Part shown: piece by piece, positions 1 through 7,747 of the stretch | Layout: the number at the start of each line of letters is the position of its first letter | Position numbering within the stretch: the stretch's first letter is position 1 | NCBI GenBank assembly: GCA_021812305.1 | Contig: JAKAOB010000007.1 | Span: forward strand, 1-33,930 | Source of the DNA: Thermoplasmata archaeon | GTDB taxonomy: Archaea > Thermoplasmatota > Thermoplasmata > Lutacidiplasmatales > UBA184 | DNA length: 33,930 nt | Direction of reading: 5' to 3' | Program-made: the position numbers and the translations under genes | Notes under the pieces: model-generated | Told to the model about the DNA's origin: nothing | Seen by the model: only the letters and a program-made list of their open reading frames with translations | The model's database searches: none

Positions 1-324
1 GGCCCCGAGGGCCTCGCCGCGGCCACGCTGGTGCACGACCTGAACGGCCCGCTCCTCACCGAGGTGATGACCGACCCCGGCGTCCGCGGCCGCGGCTACG
101 CCTCGGCGCTCATCGCACGCAGCCTCGCGGCGATCCGGGCCCGGCGGGCGGCGTCGCCTCCCCGCCTCGTCGTCTCCTGGGCGAACGCGCCGGCGCGCCG
201 CCTCTACCTCGCCCTGGGCTTCGTCCCGGTCGAGGCGACCCGCGGCGTCCGCTGGGTGCGCCCGATCCCGCCGGTCCCGGCGGTCGCCGCCGGTACCGGC
301 GGGCCCCCGGCGCGGGCGACGTAG
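1..324 (+). CDS. GNAT-family N-acetyltransferase, C-terminal part
   Basis: The reading frame is open from the first base of the window, so the start lies outside it. About 107 C-terminal residues are present. They carry the acetyl-CoA-binding motif A of GNAT enzymes (VRGRGYASALI, an R-x-G-x-G/A loop followed by a helix) and then a strand/helix unit ending in ARRLYLALGF, the typical motif B in which a Tyr near the C-terminus helps catalysis. The last roughly 25 residues are a Pro/Ala/Gly-rich tail. GNAT enzymes move an acetyl group from acetyl-CoA to an amine. The acceptor cannot be inferred from this fragment. The family call is firm and the substrate is unknown. Confidence 0.8.
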   Translation, partial: GPEGLAAATLVHDLNGPLLTEVMTDPGVRGRGYASALIARSLAAIRARRAASPPRLVVSWANAPARRLYLALGFVPVEATRGVRWVRPIPPVPAVAAGTGGPPARAT

Positions 325-454
325 CGCGACCGGACGTCCCGCTCCTGCGGGAAGCGTAGATCGCGGACCCGGTCCCGGGCGCGTCCGCGCGGGCGAGCCC
401 GCGGACGGGACGGCCGGCGCCGCCCCTTCGGTCCCCCGGGAATCGACCGGATAG

Positions 455-463
455 TCTAATAGC
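455..463 (+). promoter_or_regulatory. TATA-like box for the 486 hydrolase
   Basis: TCTAATAGC is one of the few AT-rich patches in the GC-rich spacer and is centred about 28 nt before the ATG at 486. That spacing places the transcription start at or next to the start codon, as in archaeal leaderless mRNAs. Confidence 0.45.
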
Positions 464-485
464 GATTCGGCGCGCCGTACCGCGG

Positions 486-1310
486 ATGCCCACGGCCACG
501 GTGCGGGACGGACCGATCCATTACGAGATGGAGGGGGCCGCGGGAGACCCGCTGGTCCTCGTGCACGGGACGTGGGTCGACCATACGACCTGGGGCGCGG
601 TCGTCCCGCTGCTCTCGCCGTCGTTCCGGCTCCTGACCTACGACCTGCGGGGCCACGGGAGGAGCCGGCGCGGTTTCGGTCCGCATCCGGTCGAGGACCA
701 CGTCCGGGACCTCGAAGCGCTGCTGGTCGCGACGGACCACTTCCCCGCCCACGTCGTCGGCAACTCCCTCGGGGGGACGGTCGCCGTCCGGCTCGCGGCC
801 GAACGGCCGGACCTCTTCCGCAGCCTGGTCGTCCACGACCCTCCGATGCTCGGCCTGCTGGACTCCGGGCCGACGGCGGACCTGACGGCGGTGACCGAGG
901 CGATGGACGGCATCGCCGAGGTCGCGGGGTCCGGCGACCTGCGCGGCGCGGCCCAGCGGTTCGTCGACCTGGTCGGGCGGGGCGCGAGTCCCTGGTCGCG
1001 GCTGCCGCCGGCGCTCCAGGAGATGTACGTGGCGAACGCGGCGTGCTGGCTCGAGGAGTACGAGGACTCCCGGAGCGCGTCGGTCGACCTCGATCGGATC
1101 GCGGAGTTCGACCCGCCCGCCTTCCTCACGACGGGCGAGACGAGCCCGCTGTTCTTCGACCTCATCCTCGAGCGCCTGCGCTCCCGGCTGCCGAACGCCC
1201 GCAAGGTCGTCCTCCCGGGCGCGGGGCACGTCCCGCACCTGACCCACCCGGGGCTGTTCGTCGGAGTGCTGGCCGGCTTTCTCCTCGAGCGCACGGTGCC
1301 GCCGCACTGA
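486..1310 (+). CDS. alpha/beta hydrolase
   Basis: A 274-residue cytosolic enzyme of the alpha/beta hydrolase fold, with no signal peptide. The oxyanion-hole segment LVLVHGTW lies at about residues 23-30. The nucleophile elbow GNSLGG has Ser94, and the catalytic His is in GAGHVPHL (about H248). The acid is probably an Asp or Glu after the strand AFLTTGE. The DLRGHGRS segment (about 53-60) is typical of esterases, haloperoxidase-like and C-C hydrolases of this family. The ATG at 486 is favoured because a TATA-like box sits about 28 nt upstream and no better start exists. It is convergent with the next gene (21-nt gap). Fold and catalytic triad are clear and the substrate is unknown. Confidence 0.88.
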   Translation: MPTATVRDGPIHYEMEGAAGDPLVLVHGTWVDHTTWGAVVPLLSPSFRLLTYDLRGHGRSRRGFGPHPVEDHVRDLEALLVATDHFPAHVVGNSLGGTVAVRLAAERPDLFRSLVVHDPPMLGLLDSGPTADLTAVTEAMDGIAEVAGSGDLRGAAQRFVDLVGRGASPWSRLPPALQEMYVANAACWLEEYEDSRSASVDLDRIAEFDPPAFLTTGETSPLFFDLILERLRSRLPNARKVVLPGAGHVPHLTHPGLFVGVLAGFLLERTVPPH

Positions 1311-1331
1311 CCGGGGCGCGGCCGCCCGTGC

Positions 1332-1844
1332 CTACCCGCCGGGGGGCACCGGGGAGGGCGCGGACCCGGCCGGGGGCGCCGCCGTCGGCGCGGGCGTCTC
1401 CGCCTCGAACTCCGGCGGCTTGCGGAAGGCGACGTTGAGCCGGTTCCAGGCGTTGATCTCGACGACGGCGATCGTCAGCTCGATCCGCTCGTGCTCGGTG
1501 AACTCCGCCGAGACCGTCTGCCATTCCGCGTCCGGCACGAGCGCCGGGGTGAGCTCGGTGACGCTCTCGGCCCAGGCGAGCGCCGCGCGCTCCCGGGCCG
1601 AGAAGGCGGTCGAGTCGCGCCACGCGGCGAGGGTGTCGAGCTGGTCCCGGGTGGCCCCGAAGCGGCGAGCCCTCGGGACATGGACGCCGAGGCAGTAGGA
1701 GCATCCGTTCATCTGGGAGACCCGGACCTTCACGAGCTCCACGATCCGCGGAGGGACGGTGCCGCGCCGGACGAACCGGATCATCTCGGCCAGTCCTTTC
1801 GTCGCATCGGGGGCGACCGTGAGGTAGTCCAGACGCTCGGTCAT
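1332..1844 (-). CDS. carboxymuconolactone decarboxylase / AhpD-like protein
   Basis: A 170-residue protein with the AhpD/CMD signature NGCSYCLGVH: Cys48, Cys51 and His55, with an acidic residue (E36) about 12 residues before the first Cys. In AhpD-type proteins this pair acts as a peroxidase or disulfide-reductase active site, and other CMD members are ring-opening lactone decarboxylases. The CxxC pair favours the redox role. The sequence IELTIAVVEINAWNRLNVAF near the C-terminus matches the second conserved helix of the peroxidase-related (TIGR00778/01926-type) branch. About 30 C-terminal residues are Pro/Ala/Gly-rich and probably disordered. The ATG at 1844 begins at the normal family N-terminus. 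Confidence 0.87.
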   Translation of the reverse strand: MTERLDYLTVAPDATKGLAEMIRFVRRGTVPPRIVELVKVRVSQMNGCSYCLGVHVPRARRFGATRDQLDTLAAWRDSTAFSARERAALAWAESVTELTPALVPDAEWQTVSAEFTEHERIELTIAVVEINAWNRLNVAFRKPPEFEAETPAPTAAPPAGSAPSPVPPGG

Positions 1845-1944
1845 GCTGCTCGCCGCGGACCCAACGGTCCGACGGTAGATACCGTTGAGGGACCGCGCCC
1901 GCCGGGCGGGCGGTCGGCGGAAGGAAGGGGTTCGCCCCGCGGGC

Positions 1945-2340
1945 TCAACCGCTCATCAGGAGCAGCTCGTTGCCGTCGGGATCGCGGACCGTGGCGTCCC
2001 AACCCCAGGGATGCTCGGTGAGCGGGCCCGTGAAGTCGACCCCCTTGGCGCGGAGCTCCTCGCACCGGGCCGAGAGGTCCCCGTCGACCAGGAGGAGGAT
2101 CCCCGAGGTGCCCGGTTCGAGGGAACCGTCCTCGGGGTGGCAGAGGTGGAGAGCGCCCCCGCGCCCCCGGCGTCCGACGGTGATCCAGTGGCCCCCGTCC
2201 GTGAGCAGTTCGAGCCCGAGGGCCTCGGTGTACCAGCGCTTGGCGCGCGCGACGTCCGAAACGACGACGGCGACACTGGCGACCCACGGTCGGGAAACGG
2301 TCGGCGTGCGGACGCGCTTGGCGCTTCGTGCTTTGGGCAT
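1945..2340 (-). CDS. VOC-superfamily (glyoxalase-like) protein
   Basis: A 131-residue protein with one glyoxalase/bleomycin-resistance (VOC) module. It begins with a strand-helix unit (ASVAVVVSDVARAKRWYTEALG, about residues 21-42) and ends with the family hallmark ATVRDPDGNELLL (about 116-128), where the Glu is the usual metal ligand. VOC proteins pair beta-alpha-beta-beta-beta units to bind a divalent metal and act as lyases, dioxygenases or resistance proteins, and the exact role is not visible here. The frame stays open far upstream to 3837, but similarity to the family begins only after the ATG at 2338-2340, so I place the start there. The first 18 residues are basic. Confidence 0.85.
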   Translation of the reverse strand: MPKARSAKRVRTPTVSRPWVASVAVVVSDVARAKRWYTEALGLELLTDGGHWITVGRRGRGGALHLCHPEDGSLEPGTSGILLLVDGDLSARCEELRAKGVDFTGPLTEHPWGWDATVRDPDGNELLLMSG

Positions 2341-2559
2341 GCGAGCGGCTCCTTGGCCCGCCCAGCCCAAGGGGGGACATCCGACCGACGGTGAGTCCCC
2401 GAAACGCCCCGATGACCCCCTGTTTCCCAGGAATGGTAACCGACCGTCGTATTCGAGTAGCCCGCCGACGACTGCCCCTCGGACGGCGGAGCCGGGGACG
2501 TTCCGGCACCGCCGCGGAGGACCGGTACGCGGCCGCGCGACCTTCCGCTCGGGTCGATC

Positions 2560-3588
2560 TTGGGAGTGGCGGCGCTCGCCGTCCTCCTGACCGTCCCCGC
2601 GACCGGGGCGACCGCGCCGGTTCCCGCCGGTGGGACCGGCGGGGGGGTGGCCACCTTCGCCGCGGCGGCCTATCGCACCATCTACTACGCGAGTTCGGTC
2701 GACGGGGCCAACCTGTCCTACCTGGAGTGGTTGCCCGCCGGCTACTCCGCCCGGAACACCTACCCTCTGGCCGTCTTCCTCCATGGGCTCGGACAATCGG
2801 GCAGCGAGCTCCTGACCGAGACGCAGGGGCCGGCCACGATCGCGAACGCCTCGGCCTTCGGGTTCGTCCTCATCAGCATCAACACCCGCACCCCGGCGGG
2901 GTTCTACGTCAACTCCCCGTACTCGGGACCGCAGGAGCAGGACGTCCTCGACGCCATCGCCCACGAGGAGTCGCTGCGCTCGATCCGCTCGAGCGCCGTC
3001 TTCCTGTTCGGGACGAGCATGGGCTCGATCGGGGCGTGGTCGATCGCAGGGCACCACCCCTCCCTCTTCCGCGGGATCGGGGCGATCGCCGAGTGCCCCG
3101 AGGTCTACGCGGCGAACTACTGGCACTTCCTTTACGACAAGCCCGGGTACCGCCAGTATCTGACCACCACCGGCGGCCAGGGGCCGAAGACGGCCTACTT
3201 CCGCGCCCAGACCTACTACCTCGACAACGTTCGCTACTATCCCACCAACTACTCCGGCCTTCGCCTCTACGCGGTCCAGGGCAGCGCGGACAACCGCTGC
3301 CCCAACAACCTGGCCCTGTTCGGCTACCAGCAGTCGAACAATACGTTCCTGAACTCCACCTGCCTGGTCATCTCGGTCTGGGGCCAACCGGCGAACTGCC
3401 AGACCCCGTTCGCGAACTTCTCTTCGTTGTTCCCGAAGCTGTACCCGTGGCGTTTCGTCTACGAACCGGGCGGCCTCCACAGCTTCAACGATCTCAATCC
3501 AAAGGACCTCTTCCAATTCTGGACCGGGAAGGTCCCCGTGGGACTCTACTGTGCCCGGATGGGCCAGACCCCCAGCGCCTGTCCCTGA
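2560..3588 (+). CDS. secreted alpha/beta hydrolase (LpqC/feruloyl-esterase-like)
   Basis: A 342-residue putative extracellular esterase. The oxyanion-hole region is AVFLHGLGQSG (about 71-81), the nucleophile elbow is GTSMGS with Ser153, and the likely catalytic His is in GGLHSFND (about H307). This layout resembles polyhydroxybutyrate depolymerase/feruloyl esterase-type secreted hydrolases. Residues 1-19 are hydrophobic (VAALAVLLTVPATGA) and several N-x-S/T sequons occur, fitting export. The start is uncertain: TTG at 2560 or GTG at 2566 are the only candidates after the in-frame stop at 2458-2460, and neither gives the basic n-region usual for a signal peptide. A start-site or frameshift problem upstream is possible. 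Confidence 0.78.
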   Translation: MGVAALAVLLTVPATGATAPVPAGGTGGGVATFAAAAYRTIYYASSVDGANLSYLEWLPAGYSARNTYPLAVFLHGLGQSGSELLTETQGPATIANASAFGFVLISINTRTPAGFYVNSPYSGPQEQDVLDAIAHEESLRSIRSSAVFLFGTSMGSIGAWSIAGHHPSLFRGIGAIAECPEVYAANYWHFLYDKPGYRQYLTTTGGQGPKTAYFRAQTYYLDNVRYYPTNYSGLRLYAVQGSADNRCPNNLALFGYQQSNNTFLNSTCLVISVWGQPANCQTPFANFSSLFPKLYPWRFVYEPGGLHSFNDLNPKDLFQFWTGKVPVGLYCARMGQTPSACP

Positions 3589-3851
3589 GGCGGTGCCGGT
3601 CCCGATCGCCGACGGCGGTCGGTCGTCGGTGCCCCGTCCGGGGCTCCGCCGAGGGCCGTCGTCCCGGTCCGACCAGGGAACGGACCGCACGGTACGGAGG
3701 GCCGCCTTTGCGAGTTCCCCCGAGGGTCCCGAACCCGGATCCCTCCGTACGGAGACCGGGACTTCCGGTCTCTCCCCAAGGGCGCCAGCCCCGGCGAAGT
3801 GTTGCTGACGGTTTGAAGTAGGGTCGGCCCGCCTCATTCCCGGGGGCCGGG

Positions 3852-4982
3852 ATGATCGAAGGCGACTCGAGCGCCATCGGTTCGAACGGCGGCGGGCCGT
3901 CCGACGTACCTGCGGACCCGTCGTCCGTGCCGGCGGTCGGAGAGCGGCGGGGAGCGTGGAACCGGTTCCGGCGGTACCTGGGCCGCCATCCGGTCCTCCT
4001 CCTCGTGCTGCTCTCCCCCGGCATACCGGAATACCTCTCCGGTTCGAGCCCGCTCAACCTCCTGGTCGAGTCCCCCCTGTTCTTCGGCATGTTCCTCGCC
4101 GCCAATCTGGCCCTCTACGGGCCCGGAGTGCTGCTCATCCGGGAAGCGAGGGTGCGTTGGCACAAGGGCTGGGGGACGGTCCTGGTCCTCGCCGCGGCCT
4201 ACGCGGTCCTGGAGGAGGGGATCGCGCTCAGCACCCTGTTCGACCCCCGGGCCTCGGTCGTGGGAGGCCTGGGAGCGTACGGTCACTTCGCGGGCGTCAG
4301 CTGGGTCTGGCTCGTCGGGGTGATGATGGTCCATGTCCTGTTCAGCATCTCGCTCCCGATCCTGCTCCTCGACCTGGCGGTGCCGGCGACGCGCGAGCGC
4401 CCGCTGCTCGGACGGCGGGGGATCGGCGTAGCGGTCGGCCTGCTCGGCCTCGATGTGATCCTGCTGGCCACCGTCGTCGATCGCTTCCTCGGATTCTGGA
4501 TGGGGATCCCCCTCCTGGTGGCCAGCCTCGCCGCCATCGGCGGGCTGGTCGTCCTCGCGCGCCTCCTACCGGCCGATGCCGGCGCCCCGCCGACGGCACG
4601 GCCGACGGCCCCTCCCGCGGTCTTCGCGGCGCTCGGGGCCGGCGTGTTCCTCGGGGTGCTGCTGATCCAGTCGTTCAACGACTCGCTGGGCACTCCCGCG
4701 CTGCTCACCGTCGCGGAGCTGATCGGGTTCCTGGCCGCGGTCGGACTGATCCTGCGCGAGATCGTGGGTCGGCACGGCAACGAGCGGGCGCTCGTGGCGT
4801 TCGCGGCGGGAGCGATCGTCGACATCGCGGTCATCGGGCTGATCGAGGGCCGGCCGATCCCCCTCGTGATCGGCCCGGACCTTCTGGCCGTCGCGTTCTT
4901 CGTGTATCTGTATCGGCACGCCTCCGCTTCGGCGTCCGTCGGGGCGCTCCCGGCGCCCGGAGCGCTCGCGTCCGCGCCCTAG
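3852..4982 (+). CDS. polytopic membrane protein with conserved Glu-Glu motif
   Basis: A 376-residue protein with about 45 polar N-terminal residues and then about nine or ten hydrophobic segments. Conserved-looking features are SPGIPEYLSGSSP (about 55-67), LYGPGVLLIREA (88-99), VLEEGIALSTLFDP (119-132) and a later H145 and H161 inside or near membrane helices. The E121-E122 pair followed by two membrane-proximal His recalls the CPBP/CAAX (glutamic) intramembrane protease arrangement, but the EExxxR and FxxxH consensus is not met, so protease activity is only a hypothesis. The last residues are Ala/Pro-rich. Its stop overlaps the stop of the convergent gene by the shared CTAG at 4979-4982. No substrate can be named. 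Confidence 0.75.
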   Translation: MIEGDSSAIGSNGGGPSDVPADPSSVPAVGERRGAWNRFRRYLGRHPVLLLVLLSPGIPEYLSGSSPLNLLVESPLFFGMFLAANLALYGPGVLLIREARVRWHKGWGTVLVLAAAYAVLEEGIALSTLFDPRASVVGGLGAYGHFAGVSWVWLVGVMMVHVLFSISLPILLLDLAVPATRERPLLGRRGIGVAVGLLGLDVILLATVVDRFLGFWMGIPLLVASLAAIGGLVVLARLLPADAGAPPTARPTAPPAVFAALGAGVFLGVLLIQSFNDSLGTPALLTVAELIGFLAAVGLILREIVGRHGNERALVAFAAGAIVDIAVIGLIEGRPIPLVIGPDLLAVAFFVYLYRHASASASVGALPAPGALASAP

Positions 4983-5662
4983 CGGAGGCGGTGGTCGAGG
5001 AAGCTCAGCGTGCGGTCCCACGCGACCTCGGCCGCGTCGGCGTCATGCTCGGGCCGGTCGCTCTCGAAGAACCCGTGGCGGGTGCCGGGATAGACGAAGA
5101 ACTCGACATCCCGCCGGGCCTCCCGAAGGACGGTCTCCTGCTGCCGGACCTCGGTACCGGGGTGGAACGGGTCGTTCTCGGCGAAGTGGCCGAGGTACGC
5201 CGACTGGCTCCGGGCGTAGTCCACCCCCGGGTTGAGCCCGTAGAAGGTGACCGCGGCGCGGACCCGGTCGCTGCGCGCGGACGGATCGGTGAGGGCCAGG
5301 GCGAGGCGGCCGCCGAGCGAGAAGCCGATGACGCCGATCCCGGGCACGGTGGCGGCCGGATGGGCGACCAGGTAGTCGACCGCCCCGGAAAGCCGGTCGT
5401 GCGTCGCGCGGGAGCGGCGGTCGAAGTCGCGGAACAGGCGGTCGGACTCTCCGGGGGTGGTCGCCACCTGGCCCTCGTAGAGATCGAGGGCGAGGGCGAG
5501 GTGGCCGTCCTTGGCCAGACGGTCCGCGAACGACGGGAAGAACGGAGTGAGGCCCCGGCCACCGTGGAGGATGAGCACCGGCGTCCCTTCCCCGATGTCC
5601 GGCGTGGCGAGGTAACCGCGGGTGGGACCGCTCTCGGAGGGAACGTCGACTGCGACCGCCAT
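4979..5662 (-). CDS. dienelactone hydrolase family protein (Ser nucleophile)
   Basis: A 227-residue alpha/beta hydrolase of dienelactone hydrolase size and order. LILHGGRGL (about 30-38) is the oxyanion region, GFSLGG carries Ser115, ENDPFHP carries Asp164 and GTRHGFFE carries His196. Classical dienelactone hydrolases use Cys in GxCxGG, so Ser here marks the wider DLH-like esterase branch rather than chlorocatechol degradation. It is probably cytosolic. The ATG at 5662 has an AT-rich patch (GTAGTAATC, about 28 nt upstream) as a possible TATA box and a purine-rich GGAGGGA between the two. It is convergent with and overlaps the membrane-protein gene by 4 nt. Confidence 0.87.
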   Translation of the reverse strand: MAVAVDVPSESGPTRGYLATPDIGEGTPVLILHGGRGLTPFFPSFADRLAKDGHLALALDLYEGQVATTPGESDRLFRDFDRRSRATHDRLSGAVDYLVAHPAATVPGIGVIGFSLGGRLALALTDPSARSDRVRAAVTFYGLNPGVDYARSQSAYLGHFAENDPFHPGTEVRQQETVLREARRDVEFFVYPGTRHGFFESDRPEHDADAAEVAWDRTLSFLDHRLR

Positions 5663-5689
5663 GCGCGGTCCGAGTCCCTCCGCCGATTA

Positions 5690-6280
5690 CTACCTGTCGG
5701 TGCGTGGGCCGCCGGCCCCGACGGCCGAGGAGGGCGCCCCTTCGTCGCGGGCGGATCCGGGGCCGCGGGTCCGCCGCCGGCCGGCCGGCCCGGCCCCGAC
5801 GGCGTCCAGATACGCTCCCTCGTCCTCCAGATGGTGGTGGAGCGATTCGGAAAGCAGCGTCCAGAACTGGCCGAGCGCCTGTCGGTTCCCTCCGTGATCG
5901 TCGCGCAGGACGATGTCGAGGAACCATCGGAGCTGCCGCACGCTCTCGGGATAGATCCGGTGCTCGTCGCGGAGCAGTTCCGGCGGCACCCGCCCGGGCA
6001 GCCGGTGACCGTCCAGTGCAGCGAGCAGCGGGTCGGCGCGCTCGGCGTGCTCCTCGAGGGCGCGCTGGACCCGGTCGACCCCCGCGAGGATCTCGGCCGC
6101 CGGCACCTCTTCGAGGAGGACCAGGCGCTCCGCCAGCCGTCGGGAGGACGGCAGGAGCTCGCGGAGCACGTCAGGGGTCGAGCGCAGGGCGGAGATCCCC
6201 TCCGCCGCCGCGACGGAGGGCACTGTGATTTCACCTCGGGAATCTGCGCTCGGACCTACGGAACCGCCCACTTGGGACAT
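5690..6280 (-). CDS. hemerythrin-like (HHE) helical protein
   Basis: A 196-residue, mostly helical protein with His at 78, 92, 107, 129 and 148-150. The segment DDHGGNRQ...SESLHHHLEDEGAYL (about 127-158) resembles the His/Glu iron-binding helices of hemerythrin-like HHE domains (diiron, O2 or NO binding or sensing). The match is divergent and the metal site is inferred. The ATG at 6280 is chosen because the upstream frame is Arg/Pro-rich shadow sequence, and a clear TATA sequence (6309-6313) lies about 31 nt before it. The C-terminal 35 residues are Gly/Arg/Pro-rich and likely disordered. Confidence 0.65.
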   Translation of the reverse strand: MSQVGGSVGPSADSRGEITVPSVAAAEGISALRSTPDVLRELLPSSRRLAERLVLLEEVPAAEILAGVDRVQRALEEHAERADPLLAALDGHRLPGRVPPELLRDEHRIYPESVRQLRWFLDIVLRDDHGGNRQALGQFWTLLSESLHHHLEDEGAYLDAVGAGPAGRRRTRGPGSARDEGAPSSAVGAGGPRTDR

Positions 6281-6308
6281 CGTTTCAACTGTCCGATGAG
6301 GCCATCGG

Positions 6309-6314
6309 TATATG
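6309..6314 (-). promoter_or_regulatory. TATA box of the hemerythrin-like gene
   Basis: Read on the minus strand, CATATACC is centred about 31 nt before the ATG at 6280, giving a start at or within a few nt of the codon. The same TATAT could also serve the divergent gene at 6394, which would then have a leader of roughly 55 nt with a Shine-Dalgarno sequence. Confidence 0.5.
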
Positions 6315-6384
6315 GACTTGCTCACGGAGCGGCTGGGCGAGCCGGGTTCGGCGCCGGGCGCGCCGCGCGGCGCTCCGCCCGTCC

Positions 6385-6390
6385 GGAGGA
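6385..6390 (+). promoter_or_regulatory. Shine-Dalgarno sequence deciding the GTG start at 6394
   Basis: GGAGGA ends 3 nt before the GTG at 6394. The spacing is short but the match to the 16S rRNA 3' end is strong, and it supports the GTG as the start of the UPF0235 protein. Confidence 0.5.
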
Positions 6391-6393
6391 TCC

Positions 6394-6684
6394 GTGACGG
6401 GGGCGGTCGTGCTTTCGGTGCGCGCCGTTCCCGGGGCCCGGCGCGACGAGGTTCGCTACGATGTCTGGGCGCGGGCCTGGGTGGTGGCGGTCCGGGCCCC
6501 CGCGCGCGGCGGGCAGGCCAATCGCGCGATCCTCGGGCTCCTGGCCGACCGCCTCGGGGTGCCGTCCGCCGACCTCGACTGGGTCGGGGGGACCACGAGC
6601 CGCCGCAAGCGCGTGGCGGTGCGCGGGCTTCCCCCGGCGGAGATCGAGCGTCGCCTCGCGGCCTCCGGATCGGCGCCGCGCTGA
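6394..6684 (+). CDS. UPF0235 / DUF167 (YggU-type) protein
   Basis: A 96-residue small alpha/beta protein matching the whole UPF0235 domain. It has V-x-V-x-P-x-A-R-R-D-E near the start and then the family hallmark VRAPARGGQANRAILGLLADRLGVP (about 35-59), followed by GGTTSRRKRVAVRGLP (about 68-83), the usual G-x-x-S-R-x-K element. The family is widespread in bacteria, archaea and eukaryotes. Structures are known but no biochemical role is settled. It starts at GTG with a Shine-Dalgarno sequence and shares its upstream region with the divergent hemerythrin-like gene. Confidence 0.88.
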   Translation: MTGAVVLSVRAVPGARRDEVRYDVWARAWVVAVRAPARGGQANRAILGLLADRLGVPSADLDWVGGTTSRRKRVAVRGLPPAEIERRLAASGSAPR

Positions 6685-6811
6685 TCGCCCACGTCAAGGA
6701 CGCTTGACGGCCGGAGTATCAACCCCCTCTCCCGTGAAGTCGTCGGGCTCGGACGGGGCGGCGGCCTACCTCGTACACCGCTTCGCCCGGGCTCTCTCCG
6801 GGAGGACGACG

Positions 6812-7063
6812 ATGGCGCAGAAGCGTTGGCCGACGTGTATGTGGACGGGAGTCGGACCCGACGGCTCGGAGGTCTTGGCGTGCGACCGCCCGGCCAAGGC
6901 AGTGTTCCTGGACGCGCAGGGTCACCGCCGCTACGCCTGCGTCGACCACCTCGCGTACGTCAAGGCGCGGGCGAGCGAGGGCGACGGCCTCCGGTCGATC
7001 GATCAGTTCGCCGCACCCCCGGGAACCCATCGGGCGATCCCCCTCCAGGTCGTCGTCACCTAG
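6812..7063 (+). CDS. small Cys/His protein, putative zinc binding
   Basis: An 83-residue protein that I do not recognise. Cys9, Cys24, Cys43 and His46 (CMWTG, LACDRPA, YACVDHL) are spaced like a small zinc-binding fold. The ATG at 6812 is preferred over an upstream in-frame start because GGAGGA (6801-6806) ends 5 nt before it and the upstream residues look non-coding. It lies 21 nt before the CBS-domain gene on the same strand, so the two are probably cotranscribed. It has no signal peptide or membrane segment. That it is a real gene is likely; function is unknown. Confidence 0.65.
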   Translation: MAQKRWPTCMWTGVGPDGSEVLACDRPAKAVFLDAQGHRRYACVDHLAYVKARASEGDGLRSIDQFAAPPGTHRAIPLQVVVT

Positions 7064-7084
7064 GGGTCGGAGGGGGGCCGAGCG

Positions 7085-7681
7085 ATGCTGGAGAGCGTGC
7101 ACCCCCCGGTCCGTGCGACCCCCGTCGTGCCGGACGCCTTCCGGGCGCTGACCGTGGGCGACGCCATGACCCGGTCCGTCTACACGGTGACGCCGAAGTG
7201 GTCGTTGCTCGACGCGGCCCGGGCGATGCGTAGCCACCATGTGAGCGGGATGCCGGTGGTCGACGACTCCGACCGCCTGGTCGGCGTCCTTTCCGAGTCC
7301 GACATCGTCCAGGAGCTTCACGCGGCGACGGGCGTCGCGCACGCGCGGGGGGTGCTCGACCTCTTCCTCGCCGCCGCCGGGCTCCGCCGCCACGAGTTGA
7401 TCGACAACTGCCTCCATCACCTGGAGCACCGCAAGGTCGCGGACGCGATGGCCCGACGGCCGGTGACCGTCGCGCCGGACGACTCCCTCGGCGAAGCCGC
7501 CCGGGTCATGCGCCGCTTCAACGTGAACCGGGTCCCCGTCCTGGGCGGCGAGCGGCTGGTCGGGATCCTGACGCGGCAGGACGTCGTGGAGGCGCTCAGC
7601 CGGGTCAGCTCGCGCAGCGAGCCGGCGCCGCGCCGGTTCACCCGCGGCGTCCGCGCCGACGCGACCTCGCGCGCGATGTGA
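7085..7681 (+). CDS. tandem CBS-domain protein
   Basis: A 198-residue protein made of two CBS modules. The first (about 21-75) contains VGDAMTRSVYTVTP and VSGMPVVDDSDRLVGVLSESDI. The second (about 117-180) contains VADAMARRPVTVAPDD and VNRVPVLGGERLVGILTRQDV. CBS pairs bind adenosine nucleotides (AMP, ATP, SAM) and act as energy or metabolite sensors. With no attached catalytic domain, this would be a free-standing regulatory subunit of an unknown partner. The linker between the modules carries a His-rich helix (LRRHELIDNCLHHLEHR). The ATG at 7085 follows the gene at 6812 by 21 nt. The N-terminal 20 residues are Pro-rich. Confidence 0.9.
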   Translation: MLESVHPPVRATPVVPDAFRALTVGDAMTRSVYTVTPKWSLLDAARAMRSHHVSGMPVVDDSDRLVGVLSESDIVQELHAATGVAHARGVLDLFLAAAGLRRHELIDNCLHHLEHRKVADAMARRPVTVAPDDSLGEAARVMRRFNVNRVPVLGGERLVGILTRQDVVEALSRVSSRSEPAPRRFTRGVRADATSRAM

Positions 7682-7691
7682 AGGGATCGGA

Positions 7692-7707
7692 CGGGCGGAT
7701 TCGCCCG
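7692..7707 (+). terminator. possible 3' hairpin after the CBS gene
   Basis: CGGGCG and CGCCCG form a perfect 6-bp stem with a GATT loop 10 nt after the CBS stop codon. No T-tract follows, so a role in ending transcription is only suggested. Confidence 0.25.
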
Positions 7708-7714
7708 GCACCGT

Positions 7715-7724
7715 CCCTTAAGGG
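7715..7724 (+). promoter_or_regulatory. CCCTTAAGGG palindrome at TATA position
   Basis: A perfect 10-bp palindrome whose TTAA centre lies about 28 nt before the ATG at 7748, the position of a TATA box for a leaderless mRNA. Similar TTAA cores precede the genes starting at 10631 and 11860. Confidence 0.4.
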
Positions 7725-7747
7725 GGCGACGAGGGTTCGCCCGTGCG

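Noticed and set aside
1945-3837. A 630-residue minus-strand frame covering the VOC gene and the region opposite the secreted esterase
   Set aside because: Only the last 131 residues match a family. The rest is an Arg/Gly/Val-rich shadow of the plus-strand esterase, as expected where GC is this high.
3877-3900. GGTTCGAAC-like T-arm pattern suggesting a tRNA
   Set aside because: It lies inside a coding region and no acceptor stem, D-arm or anticodon arm can be formed around it.
4979-5662. Classical dienelactone hydrolase of chloroaromatic breakdown
   Set aside because: The nucleophile is Ser (GFSLGG), not the Cys of true dienelactone hydrolases, and no ring-cleavage genes are nearby.
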